DNA of 64,000 bases from Rhabditoides inermis (taxonomy: Eukaryota > Nematoda > Chromadorea > Rhabditida > Rhabditidae). The notes under the pieces were generated by a model, which saw only the letters and a list, made by a program, of their open reading frames with translations, did not search any database and was not told the DNA's origin. Location of the stretch: positions 457,501 through 521,500 of the forward strand of contig CAWZYM010000276.1 in NCBI GenBank assembly GCA_963966185.1, read 5' to 3'. This document shows, in pieces, positions 8,882 to 20,570 of the stretch. Both the position numbers and the translations under genes were made by a program. Within the stretch, counting starts at the first letter, position 1; each line of letters begins with the position of its first letter.

Positions 8882-11644
8882 CTCTCTCTCCCTCACCCCC
8901 GGCATCCACTCCTCCACACTCTTGATCAGCAGCTGGCTGTCCGTCACCACAACTATCTTATCGTGGCCCAGTGAGATCGCCTGAAAACGGAATATTTCAA
9001 ACCAATTGAACAACAAAAAAAGCGAGATCAAGGAAGTGGAGGTTCGCCTGCCGCATCATGACTTGCAACGACGACCGATGGACGCGACGCGTGATCGATT
9101 GGAACCCGCCGAGGAAAGGATAAGGCCGGTCGCCCCCATCTACAGTGGAGCGACGAATTCAAGAAGACGATCCAGACCAATAGGAGGACCATCGAGGAGG
9201 AATGGAAGAGTGTGGCCGCGGACGCTGATGCGACAAGATGGAAGAATTTTGCTTCCCGGCGCTACTCTGTGAATGATTGATGTTTTGATTTATGATCACA
9301 TAATGCGATACCGGATAAATGTTGAATTGAATTAAATTGAACAACAAAAACGATTTGATACAGACTGACAGATAATCCGTTTGCTTAGCTATACTTCTTC
9401 TGCTGTGACAGTGTTCTTAACATTCGACGAAACACTCTTATCACAACGTCAGTTATCAGTCCAGTCGCATTGATTCCTCTCCCGCTCACGATGCGAGTGC
9501 ATGTGGCGCGCGTGAAGCGTCGCCTGCGAGGCGACAATGGCAAATATTCCAATTCGTTCGTCGGCGGATGCGCATTATATAGCTATCTGAGCCACTCGGT
9601 TGACACTACTCCTGATCCTGAATCGCTTGTAGTAGTCACATCGGAATCGATACAATTCCAAATACTGACTGCACATGCTCACCTTACTGAACCGCTTTCT
9701 CAGTAGATGTATAGTCTGCGCCATTGCGATAGTGTTCGATCTACCTTGCTAGCAGTTCGTACGTCTGTCTCTCTTGTTTTGCGCGCTATTGCTGAGAGCT
9801 GGCTCTCCGTCTCCGTCTTCTTCTGATCCGTGCGAAACTTATTGCGAGCATAGATTTCCGATTGAATGTCACAGTCAATACACACCCCCCCACCCACCTT
9901 CTGGAGCGCGTGGATGGCGGCCTGGTACTCGCCCCGGTTGTTCGTCGGCTCCCCCTCCACTGGGCCGCTCTCGTTGTGCGCACAGCCGTCGCCCCACCAC
10001 ACACCGTAGCCAGCCTGCAAAAGACATGTTGAGAGGGGAAAGAAGGGAGGGAGGGAGGGAGGGAGGGAGGGAGGGAGGGAGGGAGGGAGGGAGGGAGGGA
10101 GGGAGGGAGGGAGGGGAGGGAGGGAGGGAAAGAAGGAGAGAGAGAGAGAACCCTCCCACCTTGGCGCCTCTTTTCCCGTTGCCGCTGCACGCCCCGTCAG
10201 TGAAGACGCGAGGCGCATCCGACCAGTCGACCAGGTTCCTGCAAGGAATTCTCTCTCTCAATCCTGCTTCTCTCCCCCGCCCTTTCTCTTTCCCTCCCTC
10301 CCTCTTTGTCTGTATCTCTTTCCGTCTCCCTCTCCCTCCCTCCCTCTCCTCCACTAACTCCATAATCTTGCTCCTCTTTGTCCCCAGTGTCGTGCTCTCG
10401 CCTTTGCCGTCGCTACTGCCACTGAAAACATATCCAAACGTGTAAACCCAGACATAAATCAGGATAACGAACACAAAAGCAAGTATGAAATGATCAAATT
10501 AAATTAAACGTTACATCGCAATTGCGCAAAACAGAATAAAAATACATATAAAAAGCGAGTAGAACCCACGTGGCCATGCCAGCCTTGCCCATCTCACGGA
10601 CTCGCTTGCGGGAGACGAACAGAGAGGTGGAAGACGAGGAGGAAGGGCTAGACGTCGTCGCGATCGCTGCAGTATTCACATCGATAAGCTCGTCCAACAT
10701 CTTATCAATACTTGAGTTATGAGTTCTCCGTAATCCATGTACCATATAGCATACGTCTCAGTCACTCAATACAACACTAGACGAAATGCTGCTACTCAAT
10801 GCGATTGGAAGTATCGTAGTCTCATAACTAATTCAATCAATCAAGTGTCTTCCCAATCACTACAGTCTTGTCCATGTTTTCATTTCTTCTTCTTCCGCCT
10901 GTCCTTATAGAAGATTCATCCCTTCATTTTTTTCCTCAGCTCCTGCCCTCTCCCGAAATCACACTAACTGTTTGTGCTACTAACTCATAACCAATAACAC
11001 TTCAGGACATTACTTTATTAACACTCCGCGTCCATCCTCTCTCTCTCTCTCTCCCACCTCCTCATACTTTCAGTATACTTTCCCACAGTCAACCCGATTC
11101 GACCGTTCCCCTCAACCTGTCTCGCCTCCTCGCCGATCACTGTGTTCCCCGTCTTTCTCTATCTCTCGCTTCCCTCTCTCACTATCCCTCCCTCCCTTCC
11201 CCTCACCCTGTCTCTCTCACTCTCTCCCTCCCTTCCCCTCACCCTGTCTCTCTCACTCTCCCTCCCTCCCTTCCCCCTCACCCTGTCTCGCCGCCTCGCC
11301 CGTCACTCTCTGTCCCTCCCTCCCGCCCGCCCCGTCGCGATTGGCAGCAATGAACGAAAGCGCCTCACTCTCACTCGCAAACTTCTTGAACCTACAACCA
11401 AGGCTCAACTGGATTGAATTTTTTCGGCGCGGAATCAACATACAGTACCCTCATCTACCGTATCCCTCACTCACCTCGCCTGATTGAATCCCTTGACGCG
11501 CTTCTCGCACTCGGGCCACGTGCGGAACACACCAACCTAAAGGCATACTGCAATTCTACAGTACTCCTACCCCTGATTCAATCTACAATACCACACTCTC
11601 ACCTGGCGACCGCGGGCAACCGCATAGTAAGCGGTCTTAGCCAT
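8363..11644 (-). CDS. ribonuclease H1
   Basis: RNase H1 cleaves the RNA strand of RNA:DNA hybrids in nucleus and mitochondria. The first exons (11644 to about 11603, 11540-11480, about 11400-11335) encode a hybrid-binding domain: YYAVARGRQ, VGVFRTWPECEKRVKGF, RFKKFASESEALSF. After a linker with Lys/Arg stretches, the nuclease domain begins near 10241. The catalytic acids are all visible: Asp in FTDGACSGN, Glu in NNRGEYQAA, Asp in VVVTDSQ and Asp in GNECADRLA. WKRRGWKKSDGQAVKN is the basic protrusion region. The last exon, 8467-8363, ends KMYGRGKE-stop. Other exons are at about 8742-8834, 8896-8981, 9896-10016 and 10155-10241. Introns carry GA, GGGA and CAGAGA microsatellites and a LINE fragment. 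No separate mitochondrial presequence is evident. Confidence 0.9.
8482..8890. repeat. compound GA / CAGAGA microsatellites in RNase H1 introns
   Basis: About 8524-8715 is (GA)n followed by roughly a dozen or more CAGAGA units and more GA. About 8841-8888 is (CT)n. Between them lies the RNase H1 exon at 8742-8834. Apparent long open frames here are translations of the repeat. Confidence 0.85.
9050..9345 (+). mobile_element. non-LTR retrotransposon (RTE/Jockey-like) 3' fragment
   Basis: One plus-strand frame, with an interruption, reads MTCNDDRWTRRVIDWNP, GRPHLQWSDEFKKTI, EEEWKSVAADADATRWKNF and a stop. This is the pattern of the end of a LINE ORF2 (RWT..V..W.P, GRP...W.D, W...A.DR..W). It is followed by a short 3' untranslated region ending in repeats of an AATTGA type near 9323-9345. 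It lies antisense inside an intron of RNase H1 and has lost its 5' part. Confidence 0.6.
10032..10146. repeat. (GGGA)n microsatellite in RNase H1 intron
   Basis: About 25 GGGA units with little interruption sit between the RNase H1 exons at about 9896-10016 and 10155-10241. On the transcribed strand this is a long pyrimidine tract before a splice acceptor. Confidence 0.85.
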
Positions 11645-12168
11645 CGAGACGAGAACAGCTGAATCGATCGATCAATCATCATTCATTATTGCCTTCTCAC
11701 TAACAACCAGATATCAACACAGTTACAAAACTGATAATTTTCATTCAAAACTAGTCACATCTACAAAACATTTATCCCAAAAGTCGCTCAAGGTAGAATA
11801 AATACAAAACAACCGGGCGAGAGAATTATTACAAGGGTACGGTATTTCAAATACATGATTATTACAGAATGCTAACTTGTACGCAGTGTAGTGGGGATAA
11901 CTCAGATCAGGGTAGAATAAATTGGGAGGTAACACGACGAAATGAAGACAAAAACGGAACGAACAACAGAATAAAGCATAACATTATGTTGCAAAGTTGA
12001 ATACAGAAAACTTTTAAATACAAAATACTGTCTAAAAAGACTTAGAAAAGAGAAACGTGTGCCAGTTACTTACAGCCGAAATACAGAGAATGGAGTGTAC
12101 AGTGAATTGGTGGTGCCTAGTCGCGAAGTGTAACTCAAAGTGGGCGGGACTTGCGTGGGCGGAGCCAT
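11645..12168. other. spacer between two hybrid-binding-domain genes
   Basis: This 524 bp gap separates the stop of the triple hybrid-binding-domain gene from the start of RNase H1 on the same strand. It has no gene-like frame. It is short enough for shared transcription, but I see no decisive signal. Confidence 0.5.
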
Positions 12169-13340
12169 CTACTTCTTTCCTCTTCCCTTGGGCGCTGCGC
12201 GAGCCTTCTTCACAGGAATCACCTAAACACGACTCTGAATCTTTGCTCAAAATAAGAATCTTTGCTTCTTCATCACAATCTCTCTCTCTCTCCTCTCTCT
12301 CTCCCTCTCCTCTCTCTCTCTCTCCCTCTCTCCTCTCCCTCCCTCTCTCCTCCCCCTCCCTCTTCCCTCCCTCTCTCCCTCTCTCTCTCTTTCTCCCTCT
12401 CTCTCTCTCCCTCTTTCTCCCCCCCCCCCCTCTCCCACCTCCTCCTCCTCCGCTCCATCCTCGTTGTTCGACTCCTCATCCGGAGTAGCCGCGCGTTTCT
12501 TCGCGGGAGACTGCAAAGCACACAAGTCCGAAACACAATTCATTGTCAATCAAGCCCCCCCCCCCGTCTTACATGGTTGTGTTTGTGTATGATTCGTAGC
12601 AATACGGGTTCTGCCCGGGAAAAAAATCAACTATTCAAATCAAACTCGAGTAAAGATCGTATAGAACACTATGATTCAGCTACCATCACTTCATTGCACG
12701 TATGTAGTACGTTTTACTCGTACATCATACACGCTGAACGCTAATTTAAATTAATATATTCCGGCTGATTCCTAACTAATGTTTTCTTAATCACATATTC
12801 ACCAGAGATACTTAAAAAAATTAATTTCACACGTCACGTATCCTCTAACTGACGTTAACTAGCAACAAAGCGCTTTTTTAGTTCACTACTCATAACCACT
12901 ATTCCTGCCTTCTTTTCCTCATCCCCTCATCCGCCATCTTTTTGTTTTGTTATCGTTTTCTAATACTGATAATGGAACTCAATTGTTTCGACCATCCGGT
13001 CGAACCCTCGACCAGCATAAGCTCTCTCAGCCATGCCAACACGCTCCTCCGGGTGTGAACAATGTGCTTGGGTGGCTGGATAGCTATGGATGACACTCAC
13101 CTTCTTGCCCTTGATCTCCTTCTCCTTCTTGGGACTGGCCGCCTTCTTCGGAGAGCCCTTGGCTGCCTTGCCGTTCTTCATGTCCTCTGAAAACCACAAA
13201 CACAAGCATTTATACTTTACACATTATATCACAAAAATACGTTTCAACAGTACACCATATCTCCTAGATATTATATGCCAACAATTCACTTCTCGGATCT
13301 CATTTCATCGTCAATCTCTTTCTCTCTCTCCCTCTCTCTT

Positions 13341-13382
<42 letters not shown>

Positions 13383-16300
13383 TTCCCCCACCCACCAATC
13401 TGCTTGAGCGTCTTTCCCTGCGCGAACAGCTCTGCGTCCTTCTTCTCGTCGAACTTTTTGAACTTGGCGCCCTTGAAGCCGGCAGTCGCCGCCTTGCACT
13501 CGTCCCACACAGTGAAGCTGCAAACAACGTCAATCAATCATCCCTTCCAGACTCCTTCCCAACACACTTGATCGCGTTTCGAAAGCTACCTATCGAAATC
13601 ATCCTATATCAAGCGAGTTCAACGTACAAAGTCAGGTCTAGCCATGTTGCCTTGTTCTGCAATATCGCTCTAATCATACACCGTTCACTACTTGGCATCT
13701 CGCTGCATAGCTGCTGGGCCGCTCCGGATAACTTGCGCATCCCCCTACTCACACTCCCGTCTTGTTTCCCCTGGCGACCGCGTAGTAGACAGTCTTGGCG
13801 CCTCCGCGGGTGGCCCTCCTTCCAGGCGCCGCAGCGTCCGAGTCGCTCTCGTTCGAGGAAGCCGCCGACGCCGCCGCCTCCGCGTACGACACCTTCTCCT
13901 TCTTCGGGGCAGGAGCCTGTAAAGGGATTCTCTCTCTTTCTTTCTCTCTCTCTCTCACTCTCTTCTTATCCACTCTGCACTCTTCCTACAATTCCACAAC
14001 ACCTTCCGTTTCAAATACGCAACGTGTAACACCTATCACGCAAAAGATTCAACACAACTCAATACCTTAATTCTATTCATATTAGTACTATTTTCAAACC
14101 AAAACTCGCTGTCGCACTTGTGCGACGCATAGCGCCTATTTTCTAACAGTATCGTTTTCATCTCGATCCATACAACCCAGGCCCCAGCTCACCTTCTTCT
14201 CCTTCTTGACCTCGTCCTTCTTCGTCTCCACCTTCTTCTCCTCCACTTCAGTCTTCTGCTCCTTCTCCTTCTCCACTTCCTTCTCCTCCTTCTTGCCAGC
14301 CGGCTGCTCCGGCGCCTTCTCCTCCACCTTCTTGGTCTTCTTCTCCTCAGGCTCTACATCGAGAACTGGAATCAATAAATGACGTCAACATAATGGATAA
14401 ATCGATAATCGATAACAATCCCCACTCACGCTCGATTCCGTCCGAGAACTTGCTGTAGTAGTGGCGGGCGTCGTTGAGCGAGTCGAACTTCTTGAACATG
14501 GGCTGCGGGTAGTTCTCCGTCTGCAAATTCAAATAGAATGCAAAATTATATGCTTCAAAATTATAAACCTATTTTTCAAATCAAAGAAGTGTCATGGTCA
14601 TGTTTGCGATTCCGAATGACAATTTGTTTTTTTTTCAAGGTAGTAGTTTCAAACTAATGCGATAAAATATGTTTCATACAAAGGTCAAATACCAGAATGT
14701 TGAGCATTGTACAATCTTTCGTGCTTCGGCTTCGAACGAAATCATTTCGATCTTATCTCTTAATCAGCTACATTTTCAATTTAGAAAATGTTTCACGAAG
14801 ATAACACGAACTAATTTTTTTTTTAGAAATTTCTTGTCCTATAAAATATAGTCTCCTATGTCTCCCTCCCTCTTCATACTTCATATTCTGTTTGTAAACA
14901 ACACTGTCACACATATCCCACAAAATACGTTTTTTTTTCAGGTAAATATCATTAACCAACATCATCAGCATACATAATTCCAATGACATTTCCGAATAAA
15001 TACAACTCAACACCAGTTCATTACGTCGGACTGTACGCCTCATCTGTGATTCTGACTCCACACACCACTCTCCACTCTGCTATTCATCCAGATCTCACCT
15101 CTCCACGTATCCCCCCCCCCCCTTCCCGCTCAACCCATTCTTATTCTTAGTGATAATAATTCGATCCACTCATCACCTTCTTCGACTCATACCATCCAAT
15201 CTAAATTCTGAACCTGCAACAGAACTCTTCAAATAGCTCGTCTCCGTCTTCGCGTCGTCTCCAATCTCACACAAAGTATCCTGCCAATACCACGGAAGGA
15301 TGGTAGGTATGTACAATGTACCATACAGCCACCCCGCAACACCTTCCACTTTCCATTCTAATCTCAAACAGAGTAGCCTTTTCTCTAATACGGCAGAAAT
15401 AAAAGTGATAAAACGCATGATGAGAAACTTAGCCTAGGGCCAGCTCCTGTTCGCTAGCCTAGGGCCAGCTCCATATTTGCCATATCCCGTTCGCTATATT
15501 CACATATTCGTGTATGTTATGTCACGGCAGATAAACATTATTATTCCGCACTCACCGCCTTCTTGACGTCGTCCCACTCGGTCATCACTCCCACCGAGTA
15601 GCCCCTGGCCACCGCGTAGTACTTGTCGGCAGCAGGCTCGGGATGCGGCACTGCAACACACAAAACAAATCAAAAACGGAAATTTCAACTGGTCGGGCAT
15701 TGCCGCCATTCTGGTTGGAGTTTCCATAAAGTCGGATACTTTTCCGGAAACATGGAACCTGTATTGAACACGGCACGAAAATGGAATAGAATAGCATACA
15801 CGACCTCTCCAGTATTTTTTTTTACAAACTAGTCCAGTGAAATGACATTGCTGACTAATTGCATATTCTATACAGTATTTATGGCAAATGCCAGTCGAGA
15901 ACTTGATAGGCTGCCACCAGGGGGAATACAGTTTAATTTTGGATTGTTTTTACGAGTAACAGTATACTCACGTCAGACAAGCCACGGCAACGCTTCCTAC
16001 TCTTCCTACATTGCACAACTGTATTCTGATGAGATAACACAACATCTGATAAATTGTATAATCAGAAGTGAGTAAAGGCGAAAATATGTTTCCGAGAACC
16101 GTAACTTGGTTCCGAAATGATTTACCGGACAATTCCGCTACTGTGCGCATAAGCGAAGTCTGTCTATTGAGATTTCTATATTCTATGAAATAAAATGAAC
16201 CGGAATGGTAGCTTCTCGACGCTAGCTGTGCACTGAACACTCCACAAAAATACGTATCATCAAACTGTGTGATGACCTTGAGTGAAAAAAACAACATATT

Positions 16301-16936
16301 TCTTTGGCTGCATATGGATCTCTAAAATATAAGAAAAAGGGTGGTGCGACATAAACTACTGATTTTCACTCAAGATGGTGATGGAAACTCGACTTGACAG
16401 CCTCTCTCCGCCAATATGTCAAACAGTCCCACAACTACGAACGAAATTTCATACTTACAGAACCTTTCTCCTTTTTTGCGGTATGCCGGTGTTACCACAA
16501 GTTTACATGACACGAACTAGTTTAGAATCATGCAATCAAAGAGTGAACGACTCACGCTGTATCTTGACGGCCTTCCTGTCAGCCACGAACCTCTCGGCCT
16601 CGTCGCGACACTCGAACTTCTTGTACACCGGCTGCGGGAAGCCGTCGATCTGCAAATATCCTCCGTTTCACACTCTCCGACCACCCCGACTATCGGGACA
16701 TCATTAGAAAAACGTAAATATTTCTTTTATCATAGCTCATACACTCTACTCTTCGTTACTCCCAATGATCAAGATTCAGAAGACGTTTCCACCTGCTTCT
16801 GCACGTCGGTCCAGTCCTCGTAGACGCCCCTCTTGTAGCCGTGTGCGACGGCGTAGAATTTGCCAGCGGCGGGCGCGGCGGCCGCAGGGGAGGGCGCCTT
16901 GTCGAGAGACGACGGGGGAATGATCACCTCGCTCAT
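12169..16936 (-). CDS. protein with three RNase H1-type hybrid-binding domains, no nuclease
   Basis: Exons lie at about 16936-16793, 16650-16557, 15651-15555, 14522-14430, 14367-14191, 13918-13752, 13519-13399, 13187-13103, 12510-12441 and 12221-12169. Domain 1: KFYAVAHGYKRGVYEDW then FPQPVYKKFECRDEAERF. Domain 2: KYYAVARGYSVGVMTEW then YPQPMFKKFDSLNDARHYY. Domain 3: VYYAVARGNKTG then WDECKAATAGF and AKFKKFDEKKDAELF. These match PF01693, which binds RNA:DNA hybrid or dsRNA in RNase H1. Linkers are very rich in Lys and Glu, one has an acidic Ser cluster, and the tail is basic (VIPVKKARAAPKGRGKK-stop), suggesting a nuclear protein. No RNase H catalytic motifs occur. An AG acceptor lies 8 bases before the ATG. 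Neighbour and likely paralogue of RNase H1; function inferred to be hybrid binding. Confidence 0.8.
12279..12440. repeat. CT-rich low-complexity intron tract
   Basis: A long run of CT, CCT and C(n) forms most of the intron between the last two exons of the triple hybrid-binding-domain gene. It is purine-rich on the transcribed strand. Confidence 0.75.
15429..15497. repeat. short direct repeat
   Basis: TAGCCTAGGGCCAGCTCC occurs twice about 30 bp apart and CCGTTCGCTA-like text also repeats. It is an intronic minor repeat with no evident function. Confidence 0.6.
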
Positions 16937-18074
16937 AGCCTACCTGCAAAGCAATTGAATGTAATAGTGAAAAAAAACAATACCGAGAACGGAACCGCGA
17001 GGCGTCAATGCAATTGGAGTAATTTTATGGTATTTGTAGAGAGGTACGCGACAACACTGACCGTCACTCCTCTAGAGACAGTGGGAAAAAAAGAAAGACT
17101 CGGCAACGGCGCAACAACAAAAGAGAATCGATAGATGTGACAAGATCATCGCGTAGCAAACAACATACAGAGACACCATTCCGGGAACAATCAAAACAAC
17201 TCCTCTTCCCTCTCTCCTCTCGAACGTCAATACCGCCGATTCAAAACCACCCAACAGCGAATTCGACTGACCAGCGGTGCGCGCGAGTGCGATAACAAAC
17301 ATCATAAACCCGGGACGGTGGAAACGTGGCGCAGGCAGGCCAGGTGCGCTCACAGGTAGCTCGCAGGTAATCGTATGGCAACGACGCGAGCGGTCCAAGG
17401 ACACGACCGACGCTAGCTGGGCACAAAACGCCTCTACAGCAACACACCGCATAGTATAGATCGATGCAGCACACACACACACACACACACACTCTCTTTA
17501 TTCGATGGGAGAGAGGGGAGAGAGAGAGGGAGGCAGTGTGGGTGCGCGGCGAACCGCGGTCAAAGAACACCTCGTCGCGCCGGCTGCGCTCTCCCGCAGG
17601 CCCACGCTCTCTCTCTCCCGCTCACTCGCCTCGGGCGAATGGATTACGTGTGAGTATGTAACTGGGAGCTGCCAAGTAGGTGCACAGGCGAAAGCTGTTC
17701 TCACAGTGGTTTGCGTTTACATCACATGATTATTCAAGATGAGAGGGGCTATATACAGCAACAAAGACAATGCAGGGGCGGGCGAGATAGACACTTCGCA
17801 GCTTACAGACTTACATAAAGCGAGGTGACTTGACTACCACTACATAATATAAACAAATATAAGTTATAACACCGTTGAGCGAGTGACACAAAAGATAGAA
17901 ACAAAAAAGAAGAAGATAGAACGTATGCACAATATTGGCGCTCGGCCAGTGGGGAAAACGAGAGAGAGAGGCGCGAATGTGCTGTGTTGTGAAGGAGAGA
18001 AGGGGAGAGATAAGGGGGCGGGGCGAGCTAGAGTCGTGTGGTCAGCACTGACTGCTCCACTACTCCACTGCTCC
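16937..18074. other. intergenic region
   Basis: The gap separates the triple hybrid-binding-domain gene from CHMP3, both on the minus strand. It holds a (CA)n tract near 17470-17492, CT/GA-rich patches and no gene-like frame that I can support. Confidence 0.5.
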
Positions 18075-20162
18075 TCAGTTCTTCAACTCCGCCAGTCGCT
18101 GTCGCATCTGATCAAACTCCTCGGTGACCTCAACATACAACATGATATCAGTGTCACACATCACACAGAGAATAAGTTTCTTCAAATTCATATCACCACT
18201 AACTCAAACAAAAATTCAATTAAAGGCGTGAATGGAAAGAAAAAAACAATGTGAATGAACGAGATGAACTACATAAATGAAACTCAATGTAATATATATA
18301 TATATATATATATAGCTCGTACCTGTTCTCCCTCCAGGTTGTCGGTGAGTGCTGTGGGCGCCTTGCCGAGCTCGCCGGCCGTCACCTCCCACAGAATCTT
18401 GTCCACCTCCGCCTGAAGGCAAATGTCATCCACCTACCACTCCCCCCACTTCTCTTCTCCCTACTCCCCGCCCTTCTTTCCACTTTCCACATCCTCTCGT
18501 TTACATATGTTTTCAACAACCGTGAGAGCACAAATTCTTCAGTCCATCCACTACCTGCCCAACTCTTTCATCCACATGCGCGATCCTTCCTCTTCCGATC
18601 TCTATTTCCTTTCCAGGATATCTTTACGCTTTTACACACACATTTAGAACCAAGGTCCGATCGAGTGGATAGTGGATACCCTCCCCCTCACCTGTGCGCG
18701 TTCCTCCATCTCTGGGGGGTCGAGCGAGTCCATCGTGTCCTCGATCATCTCCTCCATGATGCCCAGCTTCGTCATCTCCATCGACATCTCGCGCATCGCC
18801 TTCATTATCTCCGGAACCTACAAAGAAAAGTAGCATCACTGCAACTAAGGGAGAAAAGCGTGAGCCAATGAACAGATTAAAAAAATCCGGGACCTGCAAC
18901 AGAGTATTCTGATATCATCACAGTATCCACAAATCCACTAAAGGAAAGAACTACGACGAGCAGAGACTTATAAGGAAATTACTATTCCCCGGCACCTGTA
19001 CCAGAGCAAATGAATACCGATGTTCCATATGATTGTACATTTCAGATGCTAAATAATAACGACATGATGTGTGTGTTTCACTTTTCACGTTTCACCATGA
19101 AAAAAAACAGCTGCTAATACGTCACCGAAACGAACGAATTTGTTCTTGTCAAAACTGCGCACGAAAACCAAACCACATCCACAACGAACTCGTTACCTTA
19201 TAAAACTTACACGATCTACGCTCCTGATAACGCTAACAATGTGAAATTTACAATGATCATAACCAAACCGCATCAACTATGATTCAAAGCGGAACTAAAT
19301 GCGATCATAATAAAAACCAGTAATACGTCACAGATAAATAAAAATTAGATTCACTCTCACCTTGACCAGGTTCTGCATGGAGCGCATCACTTGCGTGGAC
19401 TGCTGGATCGAGCCTGCCATGCGCATAGTCGCCAGTTGCTCCTGCAAGGACGGGGGGTGAGAGATGATAGGAGAGGTAGACGGAGAGGGGGGGGATGAGA
19501 GAGAGAGAAATATGATATGAAATGTATAGACGGCATGGCCAATGACCAGGAGAGGGGGCAGGAGCGGAGAACGAGCAAGTAGGAGGAAGAAGGAGAGAAA
19601 AAGTGATACTAGAGACTGAGAGAGGGGGGGGGGAGAGAAGACCGACCTGCATGCACATGATGACCGAGTTGATCTGCGCCTTGGACATGTGGATCTTGTT
19701 GATCGCCTGAAAAAGTAGTTTCATTCCTTTCATCAACTCAAGAATGACATGTAATCCGTGACAAGTGATAAGATAAGAATCACTCACCTTCCTAGACTGG
19801 AGGAGTGACTTGGCTAGTATGACGCACACCTCGCGGTCGCCTTTCTTCGCAGCATCCTTGATCTCTTTCGTCACCTACAAGTTGACGATGTTCGACCACG
19901 TAACGCAACTTCACAACTCAACTCATATGCAACGCAACTTCACCGCTTTAAAAACATCATATCGTTATTCGTAATATTATCGCAAAACGAATAATAACAC
20001 TAAATACGATTTAAAAAAAATCTCAACTCGGTAACTGACCTTCTGCTCCTCGCGCTGGATGCTGAACACTTGGCGGTCGAGGGAGCGCATCTCGCCGCGC
20101 ATCTTGCGCTGCAGCTCGCGCACCTGCTCCTTCGGGTCCTTCTTCTTGCCGAACAGACCCAT
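18075..20162 (-). CDS. vps-24: charged multivesicular body protein 3 (ESCRT-III subunit VPS24)
   Basis: CHMP3 polymerises with CHMP2 on endosomal membranes to drive vesicle budding and recruits VPS4. Blocks in order: MGLFGKKKDPKEQVREL and LDRQVFSIQREEQK; AAKKGDREVCVILAKSLLQS; AINKIHMSKAQINSVIM; TMRMAGSIQQSTQVMRSMQ; VPEIMKAMREMSMEMTKLG and IEEMIEDTMDSLD; VDKILWEVTAGELGKAP. The tail is QMRQRLAELKN-stop, which fits a MIM1 motif for VPS4. The order and length are those of the family. A second ATG lies one codon upstream at 20165; MGLFGK is the usual start. TTTCAG lies 4-5 bases before it, a likely trans-splice acceptor. A (TA)n run at about 18291-18314 is intronic. Confidence 0.9.
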
Positions 20163-20165
20163 CAT

Positions 20166-20570
20166 CACACTGAAACATGATTGTATTATGAAAATAAAAT
20201 CACAACAAAATACAAAACCAGCGAGAAGAGGTGACGATTGATATTGGGAGAAAGGTTTGTGTGAAGCAAAGTGACGGTTTGTGAGACGTAAAACGACGAT
20301 AAGCCAAAGGAGTAACATGAAAAGCACACAAAAAAGTAGGACCGCCCGCCAGTATTGATCAGATGAATCACCGAACGGACAAACAGCCATCGTTGTCGGG
20401 CGCACTCCTCGGAGTACACACACTCTCGTCTTTCGTATTTGAATATTCGGCATCGCGGAACGAAAAATTATATTGTGTTACTATCAAAATTTTCTTTTTT
20501 TCATTGTTTTTCTTTGTTGTGACGTGATGTTTGCTGTTTTTATGTTTATAGTTACCCCAACATCTTGTAG
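20166..20570. promoter_or_regulatory. divergent promoter region, CHMP3 / DOHH
   Basis: The two starts face away from each other across 405 bp with no other gene. The region must hold both upstream regulatory regions, possibly a shared one. I cannot assign individual elements. Confidence 0.45.

Noticed and set aside
16937..20162. Operon of CHMP3, the triple hybrid-binding gene and RNase H1
   Set aside because: The CHMP3 gap is over 1.1 kb, larger than usual for nematode operons, and acceptors before ATGs alone do not prove it.
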